64,000 bases of DNA from Cardiobacterium valvarum (GTDB lineage: Bacteria; Pseudomonadota; Gammaproteobacteria; Cardiobacteriales; Cardiobacteriaceae): NCBI RefSeq assembly GCF_900460955.1, contig NZ_UFUW01000001.1, forward strand, positions 1,920,738-1,984,737, read 5' to 3'. Below, piece by piece: positions 1 to 14,998 of the stretch (position 1 is its first letter; each line of letters begins with the position of its first letter). Position numbers and translations under genes: made by a program. Below the pieces are notes generated by a model. The model saw only the letters and a program-made list of their open reading frames with translations, was not told the origin of the DNA and did no database searches.

Positions 1-510
1 ATCGTTGTCGCAGTTCATCAGCAGTTTTTGCACGATGGTTTCCACGTCTTCGCCAACGTAACCGGCCTCGGTTAAGGCTGTGGCATCGGCGATGGCAAAG
101 GGCACATCAAGGCATTTGGCCAGAGTCTGTGCGAGCAGGGTCTTGCCTGATCCGGTTGATCCAATCATCAGGATGTTACTTTTTACAATTTCCACACCAT
201 CGTCAGCTTTTTGCTGATTCAGCAGCAGGCGTTTGTAGTGGTTGTACACCGCAACAGCCAGCGTTTTTTTGGCTTGATGCTGGCCAATGATGTAGTCATC
301 AAGGAAGGCTTTGATTTCCGACGGGGTCGGTAACGGCTTGCCTTCAAATAAGGACGGGGTCTCTGCAACAGGAGCGCCGTCTTTCAGCATGTCACCGCAG
401 AGGGTGATACATTCGTCGCAAATATTGATGCCGTCCGGCCCAGAAATCAGGCGGCGGACTTCGCTATCCGGTTTGTGGCAGAAGGAGCAGCGGTGGTGTT
501 TGTCAGTCAT
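1..510 (-). CDS. clpX: ATP-dependent Clp protease ATP-binding subunit ClpX (N-terminal 170 aa, cut by window edge)
   Basis: ClpX is the AAA+ unfoldase that selects substrates and feeds them to the ClpP peptidase in the cytoplasm. The visible N-terminus has the zinc-binding domain with Cys8, Cys11, Cys31 and Cys34, then the start of the AAA+ module with a Walker A box GSTGSGKT at residues 117-124. About 250 C-terminal residues of the roughly 420-aa family length lie left of base 1. The gene follows clpP on the same strand with a 28-bp gap, the usual tig-clpP-clpX order, so co-transcription with clpP is likely. Confidence 0.97.
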   Translation of the reverse strand, partial: MTDKHHRCSFCHKPDSEVRRLISGPDGINICDECITLCGDMLKDGAPVAETPSLFEGKPLPTPSEIKAFLDDYIIGQHQAKKTLAVAVYNHYKRLLLNQQKADDGVEIVKSNILMIGSTGSGKTLLAQTLAKCLDVPFAIADATALTEAGYVGEDVETIVQKLLMNCDND

Positions 511-538
511 AATTGGCTCCGGAATTCGGGATAAGGCC

Positions 539-1159
539 TTAGGAAGCGGCAAGATCAGTGCGCGAGGTGGTCACATGATCCACCAGGCCGTAATTAACCG
601 CTTCTTGCGCAGATAGGAAGTTGTCGCGATCGGTATCGCGTTCAATTTTTTCCAGCGGTTGACCGCTGTGCTTGGCCAGTAATTCATTCAAGGTGGCCTT
701 GGTTTTGAGCAGCTCGCGGGCATGGATTTCAATGTCAGATGCCTGTCCGCCCAAGCCGCCACTAATCAGCGGTTGGTGAATCATGACGCGGCTGTGCGGC
801 AGGGCATAGCGTTTGCCCCTGGTGCCGGCAGAAAGCAGAAAGGCGCCCATACTCGCCGCTTGGCCGAGACAGAGGGTGGAAACATCGGGTTTAATGAAGT
901 TCATGGTGTCGTAGATGGACATGCCGGCGGTAACAGAGCCGCCCGGTGAGTTGATGTAAAGGTGGATATCCTGATCCGGATTTTCTGCTTCAAGAAAGAG
1001 TAGCTGGGCGACGACTAAGTTGGCAGAGGCATCGTTTACTGGGCCGACGAGGAAAATGACCCGTTCTTTCAACAAACGAGAATAGATGTCATAAGAACGT
1101 TCACCACGACCAGTCTGTTCGATGACCATCGGGATGAGTAGATTATCTTGAATGTCCAT
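539..1159 (-). CDS. clpP: ATP-dependent Clp protease proteolytic subunit ClpP
   Basis: Serine peptidase that forms the double-heptamer proteolytic chamber of ClpXP. It is 206 aa, the normal length. The catalytic Ser103 sits in GQAASMGA, His128 in the motif RVMIHQP, and the Asp of the triad is expected at about residue 177 by the usual spacing. The start is supported by an AGGAG ribosome binding site at 1167-1171. It lies between tig and clpX on the same strand; a 220-bp gap with a hairpin separates it from tig, so it may have its own promoter there. Confidence 0.98.
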   Translation of the reverse strand: MDIQDNLLIPMVIEQTGRGERSYDIYSRLLKERVIFLVGPVNDASANLVVAQLLFLEAENPDQDIHLYINSPGGSVTAGMSIYDTMNFIKPDVSTLCLGQAASMGAFLLSAGTRGKRYALPHSRVMIHQPLISGGLGGQASDIEIHARELLKTKATLNELLAKHSGQPLEKIERDTDRDNFLSAQEAVNYGLVDHVTTSRTDLAAS

Positions 1160-1344
1160 GTGTTTTCTCCTGGAAAAGGCTAGTCCCCGATGTGCGGGTG
1201 GTTGATAAAAATTTCAAGGCTGGGATGTAAAGCACGCTTTGAAGCGAGGCAACTAGGCGGTTTCTATGAAGGTGATACCCGTCCAAGCGAGACAGCCGCG
1301 CTGTTTTTTAGACGCGGCAAGTATGACAGGCAGAAATAAATGAA

Positions 1345-1363
1345 GGGCAGCCCAAGGCTGCCC
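1345..1363 (-). terminator. Hairpin between tig and clpP (weak terminator or attenuator)
   Basis: A perfect 8-bp stem (GGGCAGCC with GGCTGCCC, loop CAA) lies 17 bases after the tig stop on the minus strand. The downstream sequence TTCATTTATTTC is T-rich but not a clean T run. It may partly terminate tig transcripts before clpP. Confidence 0.5.
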
Positions 1364-1379
1364 TGCGAGTGCGAAATAC

Positions 1380-2696
1380 TTAACCGCGCTGCTGGCCAAG
1401 TGCCATGACTTCCTGGAAGGTTTTTTCTTCCTCGCTGACCTGCGCCTGTTCGTAAAGCTGATCAATCAGTCGTTCTTCAAGGATCGCCGCTTCAAGATTT
1501 GTCCGCGCATCGCGGTCATTATTATAGAAATTGATAATTTCCTGCGGGTCTTCGTAGGTTGTCGCAATAGACTGGATGCGCGCCTCAACACGTGCTTTAT
1601 CCAGCTCAGGTTTGCGCTCATCAAAGAGTTTATTGATTAGCAAACTAAGACGTACGCGACCACGTGCTGCTTCGTCAAAGACTCGGGTCGCCAGTTCTTC
1701 ACGTGCTTTGGCGTCAGGTATTTGCCGCTCTAGTTGCATTTCGCGCGCCATACGGGCAATTTCGTTGCGTACCATACCTTCAGCGACGGGCTGTTCGGCA
1801 TTTTTTTCCAGCAATGCATCAAACATATAGGCACGACGAATACGCAACATAGCATTATTCAGCTCACGAGCCATGTTGTCATAAATAGCTTTGCGGAAGG
1901 CATCAACATCCCCATCCTTGATACCGAAAGCTTGGATAAAAGTCCCATCCACTTCAGGAAGATTGAGCTGTTCAACTTTTTTGACGGTCGCAGTAAATTG
2001 CGCTGTTTTACCAGCCACATCTTTACCGTGATAATCTTCCGGGAAATGAACGTCAAAAGTACGCTCTTCCCCTGCTTTACCACCTCGCAGCCCCTGTTCG
2101 AAATCCGGCAACATCTGGCCGTTACCGATGATGAAGTTCACGTTTTCACCACTACCGCCATCAAAGGCGACATCATCAATTCTGCCAACAAAATCTACGG
2201 TCACGCGGTCACCGTCTTCTGCGGCCTTATCAACTTCGACAAAGGTACCTTGCTGACGGCGCAAGGTAGTAATCATGTCATCGACATCTTTATCGCCGAT
2301 AGTGGTATGCGGCAGGGTAATGCTGATGCTATCCAATCCTTGCACATTCACTTCCGGCATAACCTCGAAAGTAGCGATGTATTTGACCGGTTCGTTAACC
2401 GCCATGCCAGAGACCAGTTCGATTTGCGGGGATGCCGCCGGAGCGTAACCGCCATCCTTGATAGCTTCGCGGTAGGTTTCATCAATGATTTCACCGAGAA
2501 CGTCTTGACGGACACTGTCGCCGTATTTTTGCTTCACGACAGCAGGCGGCACTTTGCCAGGACGGAAACCGTCAATCCGGATACGTGGACGGATGTCCTT
2601 CAAGCGTTTTTCAACTTCCTGATCCAACCGTTCCGCCGGAACCTCAACCGTTAATTTATGTGTCAGACCTTCCAAATGTTCAACGGATGATTGCAT
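1380..2696 (-). CDS. tig: Trigger factor, ribosome-associated chaperone and peptidyl-prolyl isomerase
   Basis: Binds near the ribosomal exit tunnel and protects nascent chains. The protein is 438 aa, close to the 432 aa of E. coli. The N-terminal ribosome-binding domain contains the signature around GFRPGKVP (about residues 43-50), followed by an FKBP-like PPIase domain (DFVGRIDD at about 168-175) and a long alpha-helical C-terminal chaperone domain. It starts 45 bp downstream of tRNA-Leu and is followed by clpP and clpX, the canonical order. A modest AGGAC sequence precedes the ATG. Confidence 0.98.
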   Translation of the reverse strand: MQSSVEHLEGLTHKLTVEVPAERLDQEVEKRLKDIRPRIRIDGFRPGKVPPAVVKQKYGDSVRQDVLGEIIDETYREAIKDGGYAPAASPQIELVSGMAVNEPVKYIATFEVMPEVNVQGLDSISITLPHTTIGDKDVDDMITTLRRQQGTFVEVDKAAEDGDRVTVDFVGRIDDVAFDGGSGENVNFIIGNGQMLPDFEQGLRGGKAGEERTFDVHFPEDYHGKDVAGKTAQFTATVKKVEQLNLPEVDGTFIQAFGIKDGDVDAFRKAIYDNMARELNNAMLRIRRAYMFDALLEKNAEQPVAEGMVRNEIARMAREMQLERQIPDAKAREELATRVFDEAARGRVRLSLLINKLFDERKPELDKARVEARIQSIATTYEDPQEIINFYNNDRDARTNLEAAILEERLIDQLYEQAQVSEEEKTFQEVMALGQQRG

Positions 2697-2741
2697 GCTG
2701 TCCTCGATTCAATATGGCAACTGCCAAAAATGTAAGAAAAC

Positions 2742-2826
<85 letters not shown>

Positions 2827-2843
2827 AGTAAAAGAAGCGGCGC

Positions 2844-2872
2844 ATTTAAGCATAGGGTCTGGAGAAATGCAA
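2844..2872 (-). promoter_or_regulatory. Candidate sigma70 promoter for tRNA-Leu
   Basis: On the minus strand TTGCAT, a 17-bp spacer and TTAAAT are followed by a GC-rich stretch and then the tRNA 5' end 17 bp on. The match to consensus is partial (3/6 and 4/6), so this is a proposal from position and spacing. Confidence 0.4.
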
Positions 2873-2913
2873 GAAAGCCTTGCCATACCTTACATTGCTT
2901 TGTAAGGGCAATT

Positions 2914-3747
2914 ATGGATAATTGCGTCGTTTTGTCTTCAATAATGAGGCGTTATATCTTGATGAGAAATGATGCAATGGTAGATATCCGTCGTGGTATC
3001 GCCGCTTTCCGCCTGTGGCAGGCTTTGGCGAAGCAGGATATTCGCCTGAAATACCGCCGTTCCACCTTGGGGCCGTTTTGGATTACGTTGAGTATGGCGG
3101 TCACGGTGTCGGCTATGGGACCTTTATATGGGACGCTGTTTGCCATTGATTTGTCGAATTTTGTTCCGCATTTGGCGCTGGGCCTGATCTTCTGGGCTTT
3201 TATTGCCGGGTCGCTGACGGAATATGCCGAGACTTTCACCGCGAACGAACATATCCTTAAACAGTCCTACTTACCGCTTTCGGCGCTGGTGCTGCGGGTG
3301 TTTTACCGGCAACTACTGATTCTGTTGCACAACCTCTTGATTTACCCGCTGGTGATGCTTTTCCTTGGCATTCCTGTCAACGGCAATGTCTTCTGGTTGC
3401 TGCCCGCCTTCCTGCTGGTCGCAATCAATATCCTTTGGCTGGGGCTGATCATCGCCATTTTCTGCACCCGTTTCCGCGACATGCTGCCGGTCATCCAGAG
3501 CGTCGTGACCCTATTGTTTTTCGTCACACCGATTATCTGGCAGCTGCAACAGCTGCCACCCACGCGTCTGCATATTGCCCAAATCAACCCGTTCACCTCA
3601 CTGATTACGCTGCTACGCGATCCCGTATTGGGCCACCGACCCGATACCCTCTATTGGCAGGTAGCGGCGGTCTTTGCCGTCGTCGGTTCGCTATTCGCGG
3701 TGTGGGTGTTCAGCCTCACCCGCCGCAAAATCACCTACTGGCTATAA
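2914..3747 (+). CDS. Polysaccharide ABC-2 type exporter, permease subunit (Wzm-like)
   Basis: Membrane half of an ABC exporter that moves lipid-linked polysaccharide across the inner membrane. The protein has an N-terminal amphipathic segment (WQALAKQDIRLKYRRS, with the family's R-x-K-Y-x-R pattern) and about six hydrophobic segments, ending in a short basic tail. Its ATPase partner begins 4 bp downstream. Starts at 2944, 2962 or 2977 are also possible; a start near 2962-2977 would match the usual family N-terminus better, but no decisive ribosome binding site is seen. The neighbouring galactofuranose genes suggest it exports a galactan-type glycan. Confidence 0.88.
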   Translation: MDNCVVLSSIMRRYILMRNDAMVDIRRGIAAFRLWQALAKQDIRLKYRRSTLGPFWITLSMAVTVSAMGPLYGTLFAIDLSNFVPHLALGLIFWAFIAGSLTEYAETFTANEHILKQSYLPLSALVLRVFYRQLLILLHNLLIYPLVMLFLGIPVNGNVFWLLPAFLLVAINILWLGLIIAIFCTRFRDMLPVIQSVVTLLFFVTPIIWQLQQLPPTRLHIAQINPFTSLITLLRDPVLGHRPDTLYWQVAAVFAVVGSLFAVWVFSLTRRKITYWL

Positions 3748-3750
3748 CCC

Positions 3751-5968
<2,218 letters not shown>

Positions 5969-5972
<4 letters not shown>

Positions 5973-6549
5973 ACCTGCACCCTATCATTGCACACATGCC
6001 CGAAGAGCGCTTCTGGGGCATTATTGCCACCACCCTTGCCGCTGCTGCCGCCGCAGGCGACGATCCTGACGCCCAGGACAAAGCACAAAACGCCTCACTT
6101 GCTGCTCTCCTCAGCGAGCTTGCCTGGCAAGACGTTCTCGCCTTCGAAAACCGCTTTAACACCCTGCACCGCGCCTCCTGCACCGTGCCTCCTGCACCGG
6201 TCACCTGTGGTGCGCCGCTTACCTTATGTGCGGTGGTTGCTCGGATGACGGCTTTGACTACTTCCGTTACTGGCTCATCTCGCGCGGCGAGGCCGTGTAC
6301 AAAGCTGCCATCACTAATCCCGACAGCCTCGCTGCCATCGCCGACCCGGAAAACGACGACTACGAACGCGAAGACATCGCCTATATCGCCCGCGGCATCT
6401 TTGCCCAAAAAACCAATGGCGCAGAAATCTACGAATACCTCCCGCCTGACGAGCGCGGCTATCCCGACATCACCTTTGACTGGGAAGAAGACGATCCTGC
6501 GACCATGCAGCGCCTCTGCCCGCGCCTCTATGCCATGTTCTGGGAATAA
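5969..6549 (+). pseudogene. DUF4240 family protein, broken by a frameshift
   Basis: Reading starts at 5969 in one frame (EERFWGIIATT ... FENRFNTLH) and continues from about 6181 in another frame (LWCAAYLMCGGCSDDGFDYF ... WLISRG, ending FDWEEDD...FWE at 6549). Together these give the DUF4240 pattern of unknown function. The frames are joined across a 14-bp tandem duplication at 6167-6194. Removing one copy leaves 567 bp, an intact 188-codon gene, so the break is explained by that duplication alone. As it stands the first frame runs to 6565 with a nonsense tail. Confidence 0.85.
6167..6194 (+). repeat. 14-bp tandem duplication causing the DUF4240 frameshift
   Basis: Two adjacent 14-bp units, CACCGCGCCTCCTG and CACCGTGCCTCCTG, differ at one base and are followed by CACCG, the start of a third unit. 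Fourteen is not a multiple of three, so the second copy shifts the reading frame. Slippage could restore it. Confidence 0.9.
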
Positions 6550-6561
6550 CCTGCTCCACCC

Positions 6562-7507
6562 ATGAACATCGCTGCCGTCATCGTCACCCACAACCGCTGC
6601 CAAAAACTGCAACACACCCTGGCAGCGACCCTCGCTCAACCCTTTTCCGCCGTCATTGTTGTCGATAACGCCTCGACCGACGGCACTCGCGCCTGGCTCG
6701 CAGGGCAACATGACCCGCGCCTGCATCTCATCCTGAGCGAACAAAACAGCGGCGGCGCAGGCGGCTTCGCCCAGGGCATGACCGCCGCCCTTGCGCACAA
6801 CCCCGACTGGCTCGTCTGCTACGACGACGACGCCTATCCCGCCCCTGATGCCCTGCAACAATTCACTGCCCTTGACCTCAGCAACACCGATAGTGCCGCT
6901 GCCGCCGTGTATTACCCCGACGGCCGTATCTGTGAAATGAACCGCCCCAGCTACAACCCCTTCTGGCACCCGCGCAAACTGTGGCAGACCGCTCTCGGCC
7001 TCATCACCGGCCGCGCCCGCGCCGCCTTCCACCTTGACCACGCCGCCTACGCGCAGAACGCTCCCGTCGCCATTGATAGCTCATCCTTCGTCGGCTACTT
7101 TGTGCGCGCCGACTGGGTGCGCCGCTGCGGCGTGCCTGATGCCGCCCTTTTTATCTACGGCGACGATATCCTCTATACCCTCAGCCTGCGCAAACAGGGC
7201 GCGCGCCACGCCTTCCTGCCGACCGTCCGCTTCATCCACGACTGCTCCACCTTCAAGAGTACGCGTCGTGGTTACCACCCCATGTGGAAAGCCTATTACA
7301 CCTACCGCAACGGCCTGCTCATCTACCGCTTGGCGGCAGGCATCTGGTACTACCCCGTCGCCCTGCTGAAAGCGCTGCTCTGGTTGGTTGCCGTGCGCCA
7401 TTACCACCATAAGCGCCGCTACCTGCGCCTGTGGCGTCAGGCGGTCGGCGACGGCCTGCGCCGCAACCTGCGCCGTGATCCTGCCACCATCATCCGCGAT
7501 TACCCCG

Positions 7508-7530
<23 letters not shown>
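6562..7530 (+). CDS. GT2 glycosyltransferase, GlfT1-like (probable galactofuranosyltransferase)
   Basis: A 322-aa family 2 glycosyltransferase of the cytoplasmic face. The N-terminal GT-A fold has VVDNAST at 33-39, the signature NSGGAGGF at 62-69 that is typical of the galactofuranosyl/rhamnosyl subgroup, and the metal-binding DDD at 88-90. A C-terminal hydrophobic stretch (about residues 255-275) may anchor it to the membrane. Next to glf and a GlfT2-like gene, the simplest role is adding the first Galf residues to a lipid-linked primer, as GlfT1 does in mycobacteria; the acceptor is not known. Confidence 0.82.
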
Positions 7531-8905
<1,375 letters not shown>

Positions 8906-8926
8906 ACCTCAAATACAGGAACCTCT

Positions 8927-10834
8927 ATGTACATCGTGCAGCACCTGCAATTCGCCTTCCCGACCATCCCTGAAAAACTCTTCTACACCGGCAGCGACGG
9001 CGAACACGCCTGCCAGGTCAAAGAAGACGGTCTGCATCTCGCTGCCTATGGCAGACAGGTTTCGCTCAACCTCACCACCCTGTTCAACAGCTTCCCCGCC
9101 GAACACTTCCTCATCAATACCCGGGCGCAACAGGTCTATCTGCAACTGCGCTTCAGTGGCCGGGCAGACAGCATCACCGTGTACCGCAAGACTCGCTGGC
9201 ATAGCGAAAAAATCCATACCGAGCCTGCGCCCGCTGAAGGCGACATCCTGCTTGGCCCCTTCCCGCTGGAGAAAAACACCAAGCGCTACGCCTTTTCCAT
9301 TGAAACCCGCGCCGACATCATCCTGCATGCAGGCTGCTGGCTGGTGGATGCCGAACCGCAAGACAAAAGCGTGGACATCTGCATCACCACCTTCAAAAAA
9401 GAACACTACGTCACCGCCAACGTCAGCGCCCTGCTTGCCTATCCGCCGCTCGCCGCCATGAACTACCGCATCACCGTAGTTGATAACGGCAGCACCCTCG
9501 GCACCGACGACTTTCCCCACGCAGACAACTTCATCCTTATCCGCCAGGCCAATCTTGGCGGCACCGGCGGCTTCATGCGCGGCCTGCTGGATGCACGGGA
9601 CAAACAAAGCGACTACATCCTCTTCATGGACGATGACATCCTGCTCGTGCCGGAAATGATCTACCGCGCTGTTGCCATCGCGCAAATCGCCAAGCCCAAG
9701 CGGGCCTTCGGCGGCATGATGCTGCACTACACGCGCAAAGACAAAATCCACGAACAAGGCGGCCGCCTGCCCTGGAAAATCCACAACTTCTTCCAGGCCA
9801 TCAACGACGATGCCATTCTCAAAAAAACGCAACAAAAAGTGGCGCAAGAAGCCCTTGCCGCATCCGGACAGGCGGAAAAAGTTGCAGCAGACAGCGACCT
9901 CTACGCCCCGCTGTACAGCGAAGGCCATCCCGATTTCAGCGGCTGGTGGTTCTACATGGCGGAAACCCGCGATACCCCCATCCTGCCCAACTACTTCTTC
10001 AAATGGGACGACATCTGCTCCTCGCTCTACCTGCGCCAGCGCGGCACCGCTATCAGCGTTTTCCCGACCATTTTCGTCTGGCACGAAGACTTCAGCATCA
10101 AGCGCCACCTGATGATGACCGACTACCTCAGCATGCGTAACGAAGTACTCACCTTCGCCTTCCTCAACATTCCGGCCAAACAGATGAAAATCGCCTTCCG
10201 CCGCACCTTTGCCATGATCGTGCGCGACATCCTGATGTACGACTACCGCCGCGCGGAAATCCGCCTCAAGGCGCTGCATGACGCCCTTGATTACCGCCGC
10301 ATCCTGTCACCGCAATTCGTCGCCGACGGCCACGGCGACTACCCGGTCAAACTCGCGCGGGAATACATGCCGGAACTGACCGACATTGACAACAACATCG
10401 ACATCTTTTACGAACAAGAAAAAGCACGTTACCCACGCGGTACCTTTGTCAAACGCGCGCTGCGTATGATGCTGGCCTCCATCCGCCTCATCATCCCGTG
10501 GAAAAAAGCAGCATTGGACAACGGCAAAATCCCGCTGCTTTCGATGGATAACGGCAACTTCCCCATCATCTATCCCTACCGGCAATACTTCCTCTACAAC
10601 CCGGACGGCAGCACCGGCTACTACTGCACCTACTCCAGTAGAAAGACCCGGGAACTGCTCTGGCAAACCTGGAAAACCGTGCGCCAAGTGCGCGCCGCCT
10701 ACCCGCAAATCGCCGCCTACATGCAGACACAACCCTTTGACGAAGCCTACTGGCAACGCATCTTCCGGCCACAACCCGGCAAAACGGAGAAACCCCCTAA
10801 TCCCCACCACCGGCAGCGCCTTTATTCTGCCTGA
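8927..10834 (+). CDS. GlfT2-like polymerising galactofuranosyltransferase
   Basis: A 635-aa GT2 enzyme, almost the same length as mycobacterial GlfT2 (about 637 aa). It shows the N-terminal beta-rich domain, then the GT-A core with VDNGST, NLGGTGGFMRG, the triple Asp FMDDDI at residues 235-237, WDD in the acceptor region, and the proposed catalytic His386 in VWHED. The C-terminus is helical. In mycobacteria this enzyme builds the whole linear galactan from UDP-Galf. Here it would polymerise the Galf chain started by the upstream enzymes and exported by Wzm/Wzt. It is the last gene of the plus-strand locus. Confidence 0.88.
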   Translation: MYIVQHLQFAFPTIPEKLFYTGSDGEHACQVKEDGLHLAAYGRQVSLNLTTLFNSFPAEHFLINTRAQQVYLQLRFSGRADSITVYRKTRWHSEKIHTEPAPAEGDILLGPFPLEKNTKRYAFSIETRADIILHAGCWLVDAEPQDKSVDICITTFKKEHYVTANVSALLAYPPLAAMNYRITVVDNGSTLGTDDFPHADNFILIRQANLGGTGGFMRGLLDARDKQSDYILFMDDDILLVPEMIYRAVAIAQIAKPKRAFGGMMLHYTRKDKIHEQGGRLPWKIHNFFQAINDDAILKKTQQKVAQEALAASGQAEKVAADSDLYAPLYSEGHPDFSGWWFYMAETRDTPILPNYFFKWDDICSSLYLRQRGTAISVFPTIFVWHEDFSIKRHLMMTDYLSMRNEVLTFAFLNIPAKQMKIAFRRTFAMIVRDILMYDYRRAEIRLKALHDALDYRRILSPQFVADGHGDYPVKLAREYMPELTDIDNNIDIFYEQEKARYPRGTFVKRALRMMLASIRLIIPWKKAALDNGKIPLLSMDNGNFPIIYPYRQYFLYNPDGSTGYYCTYSSRKTRELLWQTWKTVRQVRAAYPQIAAYMQTQPFDEAYWQRIFRPQPGKTEKPPNPHHRQRLYSA

Positions 10835-10847
10835 CGGTTCAGGATTG

Positions 10848-11166
10848 ATGCCGCTTGACGAGCCCAGTATTGACGCCGCTTGACACAAAATCCCTTCCCC
10901 CGCTTGCGGGGGAAGATGCCCAAAGGGAGGAAGGGGGGGAATAAAAACCTTGTGTTTATCCCGCTTGGTGAGCCCGAAAGCCTGGTATTCGTCCCGCTTG
11001 GCGGGAAGCCGCAAACCCAGTGTTTATAGTTAAACATCTAAAAAATCGTAACGGCGTTGCGCCACCTTGCCGTACTACCTGTACTGTCTGCGGCGGCGCG
11101 CCTTGTTACGCTTTTTTATCTATTCAACTATATCCCGCTTGACGCACGTTCAGACTTGAATCCCGC
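10848..11166. repeat. Intergenic gap with scattered copies of the 25-bp GCCGCTTGACG repeat
   Basis: No gene is seen between 10835 and 11168. The gap holds copies of the repeat found in tandem at 29535: one full 25-bp unit at 10848-10872 (ATGCCGCTTGACGAGCCCAG plus 5 bases), a partial unit at 10873-10884, and looser units around 10957-11008 and 11131-11166 with a CCCGCTTGGCGGG or CCCGCTTGACG core. All copies read in plus orientation. A G/C-rich run near 10898-10938 also forms imperfect hairpins. Confidence 0.7.
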
Positions 11167-11168
11167 AT

Positions 11169-11196
11169 AAAAAAGCCCCTTCGTTGAAGGGGCTTT
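11169..11196 (-). terminator. Rho-independent terminator of the ilv cluster
   Basis: An 11-bp stem (AAAGCCCCTTC, loop, GAAGGGGCTTT) lies 19 bp after the ilvC stop on the minus strand and runs into a T tract. The flanks also allow weak use on the plus strand. Confidence 0.85.
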
Positions 11197-11215
11197 GCTT
11201 TGTGATATAGCGGAC

Positions 11216-12710
<1,495 letters not shown>

Positions 12711-12728
12711 GGATGTTCTCCGTTGTGT

Positions 12729-13235
12729 TTAGAGGATGAGGCATTTATCTGTGCCGGTGGCGGCAAGGCCGGTAACGCCGGTGCGCGCCATTTCGGCGAT
12801 GATTTCCGGTTCCAGCACGCCGATGAAGGCGTCGAGTTTGCGCTGCGAACCGGTCACTTCGAAGATGACGGTGCCCGGCGTGATGGCGATGATGCGCGCG
12901 CGGAAGGCTTCCGCCAGTTGCAGGTATTGGCCTCGGTTTTTCGCGTCCACGTTGATTTTGATTAAGAGCATTTCGCGGTCGACGAATTCGGTGTCGCTCA
13001 GGTTCACCAGCTTGATGACCTCGATGAGTTTGTTGAGCTGTTTGTTGATTTGTTCGATGAGTTTTTCGTCGCAGTAGGTGACCAGAGTCAGGCGCGAGAT
13101 GGTTTCGTCCTGCGTCGGCGCGACGTTCAGGTTTTCGATGTTGAAACCGCGCGCCGAGAAGAGGCCGACGACGCGCGAGAGCGCGCCCGCGCGGTTTTCC
13201 ATGAGAAGGGAGATGACGTGTCGTTTTGTGCTCAT
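12729..13235 (-). CDS. ilvH: Acetolactate synthase small (regulatory) subunit
   Basis: A 168-aa regulatory subunit that activates the catalytic subunit and confers valine feedback inhibition. The N-terminal ACT domain begins HVISLLMENRAGALSRVVGL, with NIENLNVAPT following, then the ALS small-subunit C-terminal domain. The start overlaps the ilvI stop by 4 bp (ATGA), so it is translationally coupled. Confidence 0.97.
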   Translation of the reverse strand: MSTKRHVISLLMENRAGALSRVVGLFSARGFNIENLNVAPTQDETISRLTLVTYCDEKLIEQINKQLNKLIEVIKLVNLSDTEFVDREMLLIKINVDAKNRGQYLQLAEAFRARIIAITPGTVIFEVTGSQRKLDAFIGVLEPEIIAEMARTGVTGLAATGTDKCLIL

Positions 13236-14998
13236 ATCAGTACCATTTCCTGGCTGTCGCTGTCTTGGTCGTTGTCTTTATTGCGGCGGCAGCTTTTGCC
13301 GAGCAGCATTTCCGCCTGGCCGCCGCCCGCCGGAATCATCGGATAGACGTTTTCGCCGGGGGCGGTGATGATATCCACGAAGATGGTTTTGTCTTTTTGC
13401 GCGATGACTTCGCGCAGGGCCGGCTCAAGGTCGGCGGGGCGTTCGATGCGCACACCGCTGTGGCCGTAGGCTTCGGCGAGTTTGATGAAATCGGGCTGCA
13501 CATCCATGGTGCTCATCGAGTAGCGGCGGTCATAGAAGAATTCCTGCCACTGCCGCACCATGCCGAGGTAGCCGTTGTTCAAGCAGAGGATTTTCACCGG
13601 CACTTGGTGTTGCAGGGCGGTGGTCATTTCCTGAATCATCATCTGGATGGAGCCGTCACCGGTGATGCAGTACACGTCTTCTTCGGGGCGGGCGATTTTT
13701 GCGCCAATCGCCGCCGGGTAGCCGAAGCCCATCGTGCCGAGGCCGCCGGAATTGATCCAGCGGCGCGGTTCGTGGAAGGGGAAGTATTGCGCCGCCCACA
13801 TTTGGTGCTGGCCGACGTCGGAAGCGATGATGGCGCGCCCACCGGTGAGTTTGTAGAGGATTTCGATGACTTGCTGCGGCTTGATGCGTTCGCCGTCGGT
13901 TTCGTACTTGAGCGAGTCAACCGCGCGCCATTTGGCGATTTGCGCCCACCAGTCGGCGGTGTGCGCGGGATCGGCTGTCTCTTCGCCTATCTGGTGCAGC
14001 ATCTCGCCGAGCACGGCGCGCACCGAGCCGACGATGGGGATGTGCACGGTGACGTTTTTCGAGATGGAAGAGGGATCAATATCCACGTGGATGATTTCCG
14101 CATGCGGGCAGAATTTGTTCACATCGCCCGTCACGCGGTCGTCGAAGCGGGCGCCAACGGCAAAGAGCACATCGGCATGATGCATCACCATGTTCGCTTC
14201 ATAGGTGCCGTGCATCCCCAGCATCCCCAAGAATTGCGGGTCGTTGCCGGGATAACCGCCGAGACCCATCAGCGTGCCCGTCACGGGCAGGTGCAGGCGG
14301 CGCGCCACATCAATCAGTTCCGCATGGGCATTGTCGAGAATGACGCCGCCGCCGAAGTACAGCACCGGGCGCTTCGCTTTTTTCAGCGATTTCAGCGCAC
14401 GCTTGATCTGCCCGACGTGCCCTTCCACCGTCGGCTGATAAGAGCGCAACGAGACCTCGTCGGGGTAGTGGAAATCGGTGAAAGCACCGGTCACGTCTTT
14501 GGCGACATCAATCAGCACCGGACCGGGCCTGCCGCTGCGCGCGATGTGGAAAGCCTTTTTGATGGTCAGCGCCAGCTCGGTTACGTCCTTCACCAAAAAA
14601 CTGTGTTTGACGCAGGGGCGGGTGATGCCAACCGCATCCACCTCCTGAAAAGCATCGTTACCAATCAATACCGACGGCACCTGCCCGGAAATGACGACCA
14701 GCGGAATGGAATCGGCATGGGCGGTGGCAATCCCGGTCACGGCATTGGTCAGCCCCGGCCCGGAGGTGACAATTGCCACGCCGACTTTGCCGGACGCGCG
14801 CGCGTAACCGTCTGCCTCGTGTACCGCGCCCTGCTCGTGACGGGCGAGGATGTGGGTGATGTCCTTCTGCTTGTAAATCGCGTCATAGATATGCAGCACC
14901 GCGCCGCCCGGATAACCGAAAACGTGCGTAACCTGCTCCTCGCGCAATGCCTCAATGATGATGTCTGCACCGCTGATGTGATGTTTTTTCTTCGCCAT
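13232..14998 (-). CDS. ilvI: Acetolactate synthase large (catalytic) subunit
   Basis: ThDP-dependent enzyme condensing pyruvate to acetolactate, or pyruvate with 2-oxobutyrate, the first common step of branched-chain amino acid synthesis. The 588-aa protein has the N-terminal ThDP-binding domain with the catalytic Glu region (EQGAVHEADGYAR), the FAD-binding middle domain (GARFDDRVTG) and the C-terminal ThDP/Mg motif GDGSIQMMIQE...NNGYLGMVRQWQ. It ends with a short extra tail after the usual MIPAGGG. Order ilvI-ilvH-(small protein)-ilvC suggests one transcription unit closed by the 11169 terminator. Confidence 0.97.
   Translation of the reverse strand: MAKKKHHISGADIIIEALREEQVTHVFGYPGGAVLHIYDAIYKQKDITHILARHEQGAVHEADGYARASGKVGVAIVTSGPGLTNAVTGIATAHADSIPLVVISGQVPSVLIGNDAFQEVDAVGITRPCVKHSFLVKDVTELALTIKKAFHIARSGRPGPVLIDVAKDVTGAFTDFHYPDEVSLRSYQPTVEGHVGQIKRALKSLKKAKRPVLYFGGGVILDNAHAELIDVARRLHLPVTGTLMGLGGYPGNDPQFLGMLGMHGTYEANMVMHHADVLFAVGARFDDRVTGDVNKFCPHAEIIHVDIDPSSISKNVTVHIPIVGSVRAVLGEMLHQIGEETADPAHTADWWAQIAKWRAVDSLKYETDGERIKPQQVIEILYKLTGGRAIIASDVGQHQMWAAQYFPFHEPRRWINSGGLGTMGFGYPAAIGAKIARPEEDVYCITGDGSIQMMIQEMTTALQHQVPVKILCLNNGYLGMVRQWQEFFYDRRYSMSTMDVQPDFIKLAEAYGHSGVRIERPADLEPALREVIAQKDKTIFVDIITAPGENVYPMIPAGGGQAEMLLGKSCRRNKDNDQDSDSQEMVLI

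Noticed and set aside
1734..2654. 306-codon plus-strand frame opposite tig
   Set aside because: Antisense of trigger factor, whose minus-strand reading matches the family throughout.
8909..10279. 456-codon minus-strand frame opposite the GlfT2-like gene
   Set aside because: Antisense shadow produced by codon bias; low-complexity Val/Asp/Gly-rich with no family.
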